Assembly (NCBI GenBank): GCA_946499275.1
Contig: CAMMRL010000007.1
Location: 1 to 64,000 of the forward strand
Direction of reading: 5' to 3'
DNA: 64,000 nt
DNA from: an uncultured Clostridia bacterium
GTDB taxonomy: Bacteria; Bacillota; Clostridia; Oscillospirales; Acutalibacteraceae
Part shown: positions 60,123 through 64,000 of the stretch, piece by piece
How positions within the stretch are numbered: position 1 is the first letter of the stretch
How the letters are laid out: every line of letters begins with the position of its first letter
Position numbers and translations under genes: made by a program
The notes under the pieces: model-generated
The model's input: only the letters and a program-made list of their open reading frames with translations
What the model was told of the DNA's origin: nothing
The model's database searches: none

Positions 60123-60225
60123 TGTCCGACACCTTCCAATCCTGTAATCCGAAATGATTTTGTAATGATTTCCTCCCACCGCCGCATATCGCGCGCCGGT
60201 GGACGGCACACTTGTATTCATTGTC

Positions 60226-60254
60226 AGTATACTGCTTCGTTATTTTTGTGTCAA
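60226..60254 (-). promoter_or_regulatory. Promoter of the hydrogenase operon
   Basis: On the minus strand TTGACA (60249-60254), 17 bases, TATACT (60226-60231); leader of about 95 bases. Confidence 0.75.
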
Positions 60255-60576
60255 TGTATAATTCCTCCTGAATTTCCAATACACCATTTGCTAAATTCTC
60301 TTTTTTCCGCATTTGTTCGTTGCTTTTCTCTACCGGCTACCTGCTGGCCAAAGCCATGAGCGAACGTCTCGTATCCCACTACAATCAGGTGCGGATTAAG
60401 CGATCCTTAAGGTTTCGTTTCCCTGGTTTTCAACATCCCGTGATACGATAGACGCAGAACTCCGCAAGGAAAACGTCTCCGAAGAAATCCCGGATGCAAT
60501 TACGCCGAAAATATGCTATGCTGTAATTATCGCCCGCGCAGCGGGCAACACGAAAAAGCAGGAAAGGGAGAAAACG
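60255..60576. other. Gap between divergent operons
   Basis: A plus-strand frame (about 60302-60448) reads STGYLLAKAMSERLVSHYNQ and then a basic stretch; it has no start or ribosome site and may be a gene fragment. A possible -10 (TATGCT, 60517-60522) faces the response-regulator gene. Confidence 0.35.
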
Positions 60577-61290
60577 ATGGCACAGACAATCTTGGTTTGC
60601 GACGACGACAAGGAAATCGCCGCCGCCGTGGATATCTATCTAACCGCGGAAGGGTACCATGTCATCCAGGCGTACGACGGCTTTCAAGCGCTGGACGCTA
60701 TTCAGAAAAACGACGATATCCAGCTGATTCTGATGGACATTATGATGCCGCGTCTCGACGGGGTGCGCACCACCATGAAAATCCGGGAAACCCGCAATAT
60801 CCCGATCATCATGCTCTCGGCCAAAAGTGAGGACAACGACAAGATCCTCGGTCTGAACATCGGGGCGGACGATTATATCACCAAGCCCTTCAACCCCATG
60901 GAATTAATCGCCCGGGTTCGTTCCCAGCTCCGGCGGTACACCAATTTCGGCGGCACGCCGGAAGCAGAAGCGTCTCACAATCCTGCGGTCATGGTCAATG
61001 GAGGGCTGGAGCTGGACGACGGCGCCAAGCGGGTGAGCGTGGACGGGCAGGAAGTGTCCCTGACCCCGGTGGAATATAAAATCGTGAAGTTTTTTATGGA
61101 AAATAAAGGCTTGGTATTTTCCAGCGCCCAGATTTACGAAAACGTATGGAACGAGCCGTCTTACGGCGCGGATAATATTGTCGCCGTCCATATCCGCCAT
61201 ATTCGGGAAAAGATCGAAATCAACCCCAAGGATCCCCGTTACATCAAGGTAATTTGGGGCCATGGGTATAAAATGGAAAAACTCGACTAA
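60577..61290 (+). CDS. OmpR/PhoB-type response regulator
   Basis: DNA-binding response regulator (237 aa). Receiver: ILVCDDDKEIAAAV, phospho-acceptor Asp in LILMDIMMPRLDG (about 53), IIMLSAKSEDNDKI and DDYITKPFNP (Lys). Winged-helix output: VSLTPVEYKIVKFFMENKGL, YGADNIVAVHIRHIREKIE and YIKVIWGHGYKME. RBS GGAAAGGGAG. Followed by its sensor kinase after 50 bases. Resembles VanR/WalR-like regulators; the signal is unknown. Confidence 0.94.
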   Translation: MAQTILVCDDDKEIAAAVDIYLTAEGYHVIQAYDGFQALDAIQKNDDIQLILMDIMMPRLDGVRTTMKIRETRNIPIIMLSAKSEDNDKILGLNIGADDYITKPFNPMELIARVRSQLRRYTNFGGTPEAEASHNPAVMVNGGLELDDGAKRVSVDGQEVSLTPVEYKIVKFFMENKGLVFSSAQIYENVWNEPSYGADNIVAVHIRHIREKIEINPKDPRYIKVIWGHGYKMEKLD

Positions 61291-61340
61291 AGGGGGCCGC
61301 CGGTTCCACCGTCGGCTGTTTTTGAAAGGTAGGGATCCGC

Positions 61341-63335
61341 TTGGGCCTGAAAAGTAACCTATTTGCCAAGGTATTCGCCTTCGGCCTTTGCCTGATCTTC
61401 GCCGTTGCCGGCGCACTGACCTCCGTACTCTCTTACTATTTGTATATTGTCATCGGGGCATACGAGGAGCAGTATACCGACACGTCCCGTTATCAGCAGG
61501 CCGTTTCCGTCAGCGCCGACTACATCTATCAATACGCGCAGCTTGAAGCGCTGTCGCAACAGGAAGCGCCGGAATACGGCGACCAGGTGTACATGGAATA
61601 CCTGCAGGGGCGGCTGTTCCCGCCGGCCGGCTCCAATATCGCCTGGGCGCTGGTCGATGCCGACGGGAACTGCTTGTTAACCAATATGGAGGAGACGGTC
61701 TCCCCCGTCGCCAGCATCAAGGCGTTGACCGGCAACCGGTTTGAACAACACCAAATGGACAGCGACTACGTTTTGATCGGCCTGAAAAAGGACATCACTG
61801 TAAGCGACGAGTATAGCCAAGATCTTAAAGAATATGAACAGGCCCGTAAATGGGGCCGGCTCGTCCTGTTCGGCGCCGGGTCCTGCATCCTACTGACTCT
61901 GGCCCTTTTCGCCTTTTTGGTGGCTGCAGCCGGGCATAAGCGGGGGGTGGAGGGAATCGCACTCAACCCCTTTGATCGGATCTGGACGGAAGTGATCCTG
62001 ACCGGCGTTGTTCTGCTGGCCATCGCTGGGATCAGCGTATTCGGCGGCAATATGTATACTTACGAAATCATTGTCATCGCCCTGCTCTGCGTTGTGGGCG
62101 CCCTCATCCTTTTTTTCTCCCTGGTGCGCCGGGCCAAGGCCAAGATGCTGCTGAAAACCTCGTTTGTCTATCTGTTGGCGCGATTATTCCGCATCATTTT
62201 CCGTCATCTGAAAATCACCGCCCGGATTCTCGGCTTCCTGATCGCTTATGCGCTGCTTCAGCTCCTGCTCGTCATCGGGATGACGGGCGGGAACCCCATC
62301 GCCGCTTTCTTCTTTGTGACGACCAACGTGGCGCTGTTCATCATCGTCTGTCTTGGTTTTATCCAGTATCACCAGATCTGCAAGGCCACCGAACGAATGG
62401 CGGCGGGCGAACTGGAAAATCTGGTGGATGAAAACACCGTACCCTTTTTCCATCACATCGCCCATAATCTGAACAGCACCGGCAAGGCGATGACCCTAGC
62501 GGTGGAAAAAGCAACCCAAAGCGAACGGATGAAAACCGAACTGATTACCAACGTCTCCCATGATATCAAAACGCCGCTGACCTCGATTATCAGCTATGTA
62601 GGGCTGCTGCACACCACCAATATTCAGGATCCGAAGGCGTTGGAATACATCGACATCCTGGACCGAAAGTCCCGGCGGCTCGGCCAGCTGATGGCGGACC
62701 TGGTGGACGCTTCCAAAGTGACCAGCGGCAACATCGCGGTGAACATGGAAGTTATCAACCTGGGCGAATTGGTCAAACAGGCCGGCGGGGAATTCGAATC
62801 CCGCCTGGAGGAACGCGGCATCCAGATGATCAGCTCCTTGCCGGAAACGCCGGTTTTCGTCTACGCCGACGGACGGCACATGTGGCGGGTGCTGGATAAT
62901 CTGTTCGGCAACGCGGCCAAATACGCGCTAGACGGCACCCGTGTCTATGTGGACCTGACGGTCATCGGCCGGGAAGTGCTCCTTTCGGTGAAAAACATCT
63001 CCCGCGACGCGCTGAACATCCGCCCGGAAGAGCTGATGGAGCGTTTTGTGCGGGGGGACCAATCCCGTAATACCGAAGGCAGCGGCCTGGGGCTTTCCAT
63101 CGCCCGCAGCCTAATGGAACTGCAGCACGGGACGATGAACATCCAAATCGACGGCGACCTTTTCAAAGTGGTGCTCGGGTTACACCTGGTCGAGCCGCCT
63201 ACGCCGCCCGCACCCTCCGCGCCCGAGGAAGCGGCGCCGGCAGAGGACCCCGCCCCCGAGGAAGCGGCGCCGGAAACACCCCCTCCGCCCAGAGGCCGCC
63301 TTAAGAAAAAAACGCCGAATCCGCCGTCTCCCTAA
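61341..63335 (+). CDS. Sensor histidine kinase
   Basis: Membrane kinase (664 aa), TTG start after GGTAGGG. Helix at about 10-35, external sensor region (about 36-165), then four to five more membrane segments (about 170-350), so the sensor part is partly a multi-pass membrane domain, unlike VanS/WalK. HAMP-like linker, HisKA with NVSHDIKTPLTSIISYVG (His at about 403), N box DNLFGNAAKYA, and GSGLGLSIARSLMELQHGTM. The C-terminal tail is a repeat of Pro/Ala/Glu (APSAPEEAAPAEDPAPEEAA) ending in basic residues. Partner of the regulator just upstream. Confidence 0.93.
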   Translation: MGLKSNLFAKVFAFGLCLIFAVAGALTSVLSYYLYIVIGAYEEQYTDTSRYQQAVSVSADYIYQYAQLEALSQQEAPEYGDQVYMEYLQGRLFPPAGSNIAWALVDADGNCLLTNMEETVSPVASIKALTGNRFEQHQMDSDYVLIGLKKDITVSDEYSQDLKEYEQARKWGRLVLFGAGSCILLTLALFAFLVAAAGHKRGVEGIALNPFDRIWTEVILTGVVLLAIAGISVFGGNMYTYEIIVIALLCVVGALILFFSLVRRAKAKMLLKTSFVYLLARLFRIIFRHLKITARILGFLIAYALLQLLLVIGMTGGNPIAAFFFVTTNVALFIIVCLGFIQYHQICKATERMAAGELENLVDENTVPFFHHIAHNLNSTGKAMTLAVEKATQSERMKTELITNVSHDIKTPLTSIISYVGLLHTTNIQDPKALEYIDILDRKSRRLGQLMADLVDASKVTSGNIAVNMEVINLGELVKQAGGEFESRLEERGIQMISSLPETPVFVYADGRHMWRVLDNLFGNAAKYALDGTRVYVDLTVIGREVLLSVKNISRDALNIRPEELMERFVRGDQSRNTEGSGLGLSIARSLMELQHGTMNIQIDGDLFKVVLGLHLVEPPTPPAPSAPEEAAPAEDPAPEEAAPETPPPPRGRLKKKTPNPPSP

Positions 63336-63407
63336 ACAGCCGGACAAAGGCGGAAGCTATTTGCCGCCGGGTGAATCATCCGCCACACGGCTTATCCAAA
63401 ATGAAAA

Positions 63408-63431
63408 AACCTCCGCCATATGGCGGAGGTT
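63408..63431. terminator. Hairpin after the sensor kinase gene
   Basis: AACCTCCGCCAT / ATGGCGGAGGTT, T6 only on the minus strand. Serves the kinase gene poorly and the minus-strand gene well. Confidence 0.6.
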
Positions 63432-63448
63432 GCGTAACGAAGGTTTTA

Positions 63449-63484
63449 AAACCGGGTGCAGCTTTTGGTAGCTGCACCCGGTTT
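63449..63484 (-). terminator. Terminator of the right-edge gene
   Basis: 14-bp stem AAACCGGGTGCAGC / GCTGCACCCGGTTT, T4 on the minus strand, 53 bases after the stop at 63537. Confidence 0.65.
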
Positions 63485-63536
63485 CCGCTATGACACTTTC
63501 GGACTGTGCCCGCAAAGATGTCATGAGAGAATATGC

Positions 63537-64000
63537 TCACGATTTACAACTGTTTAAAAGTTGTTCTACAATCTTATCAATTCCTTGTTGGATGTGTTCG
63601 GGAACTTTGAAGATATTCAAAAATAAATCTTCATCAACATACGTTTCATCACCTTTTGGGGCAAGCCATAATACATAAGGAGTCACATCAGTCCTGCATA
63701 TATTTTTTATTAGATAATAGTCGGTCAAAATCACAATATTTTCAGAAAGAGCATGTGAACCATCGTCCATATTAATATCTGCATTTATAATGGTATCGGT
63801 AAATTGATGTGTGTATTCATGCAGCAACATAAAGAAAGTATTGTCCAATTTGTCCATATGCAAAGGGTATGGTACTGCGGCGGAAAAGCAGTCGGATATT
63901 CCTCCAATGTCTCTGCCGTTTTTTGTTATACTGAAAGAAAGCCACGCTTTTACGGACTTTTTGTAATAATCAAATATAAAGCTATATTGGTTTATTTTGT
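63537..64000 (-). CDS. Putative HExxH metallopeptidase-like protein, N-terminus outside window
   Basis: The minus frame stays open from the stop at 63537 to the right edge, so the start lies beyond 64000; a TTG at 63863 is only an internal codon. 154 codons are visible. Reading begins KINQYSFIFDYYKKSVKAWL, later YPLHMDKLDNTFFMLLHEYT and HQFTDTIINADINMDDG. HEYTH (HExxH) is the zinc-protease motif, and a SENIVILTDYYLIKN segment lies further on. The ending (VPEHIQQGIDKIVEQLL) is helical. The coding sequence is AT-rich with A/T-ending codons, unlike every other gene here, which points to recent transfer. Family not recognised. Confidence 0.6.
   Translation of the reverse strand, partial: KINQYSFIFDYYKKSVKAWLSFSITKNGRDIGGISDCFSAAVPYPLHMDKLDNTFFMLLHEYTHQFTDTIINADINMDDGSHALSENIVILTDYYLIKNICRTDVTPYVLWLAPKGDETYVDEDLFLNIFKVPEHIQQGIDKIVEQLLNSCKS

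Noticed and set aside
1-64000. tRNA, rRNA, insertion sequences, attachment sites, replication origin
   Set aside because: None seen on reading intergenic regions on both strands; a tRNAscan and ISfinder search would settle it.

Overview
The window looks like a chromosomal stretch from a spore-forming, strictly anaerobic member of the Clostridia, probably of the Oscillospiraceae/Ruminococcaceae type. Support comes from spmA/spmB, an AbrB/SpoVT-type regulator, Rnf-like genes, a sensory and a group-B-type [FeFe] hydrogenase, DUF3793/DUF2325/flavodoxin genes beside feoB, sigma-A-like promoters with strong AGGAGG ribosome sites, and many TTG/GTG starts. No rRNA, tRNA, CRISPR array, insertion sequence or prophage was recognised. 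Base composition is moderately GC-rich except for the last ~500 bases, which are clearly AT-rich.

Layout. 1-5.3 kb: an unassigned left edge, a surface metallophosphoesterase with a C-terminal sorting-like signal, and a membrane-anchored GH18/SH3/LysM cell-wall protein. 5.5-12.3 kb: a DNA phosphorothioation island, dndC-dndD-dndE-cysteine desulfurase in one tightly overlapping operon, followed by a separately promoted AIPR-family gene behind a leader that contains a terminator-like hairpin; no dndB and no dndFGH are present. 12.4-19 kb: gpmA, then an iron-uptake region (flavodoxin, DUF3793, DUF2325, Cys-rich Feo partner, feoB, two feoA, and a DtxR-family regulator) in which a box GTTAG-N6-CTAAC recurs at the promoters. 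19.5-30.8 kb: envelope genes (SurA/PrsA-like lipoprotein, two LCP ligases flanking an ECF sigma/putative anti-sigma pair, DegV, polysaccharide deacetylase, two unknown membrane proteins) and a cytoplasmic GH10 xylanase with a cre-like site.

31-37.2 kb: an unusual Rnf-like redox operon, apbE-rnfC-rnfD-rnfG-(rnfE/A-like), without rnfB, in which rnfG carries two extra FMN-binding-like repeats inserted into it. 37.5-44.6 kb: an SH3 lipoprotein, an RlmI-type methyltransferase, two PH-domain membrane proteins, an aldo/keto reductase with ferredoxin tail, an ECF-type S component, a DUF1893 protein and a zinc-ribbon membrane protein. 44.7-50.3 kb: a second feoA-feoB pair without the box, spmA-spmB, abrB and a membrane protein. 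50.4-55.2 kb: glmS with a structured leader, a GH3 remnant, pyrE, a small unknown gene, an Smr-domain gene and a UPF0340 gene. 55.4-60.3 kb: a hydrogenase operon ([2Fe-2S] ferredoxin, PAS-containing sensory hydrogenase, SpoIIE-type phosphatase, group-B-type hydrogenase). 60.6-63.3 kb: a two-component system. The window ends inside an AT-rich HExxH protein gene on the minus strand.

How parts fit: the dnd genes should sulphur-modify the DNA backbone and the AIPR gene is the best local candidate for a linked defence effector; the Feo genes and flavodoxin appear to be one metal-responsive regulon; ApbE would load FMN onto RnfD and the enlarged RnfG; the sensory hydrogenase and the phosphatase overlap and probably form a signalling unit for hydrogen metabolism.
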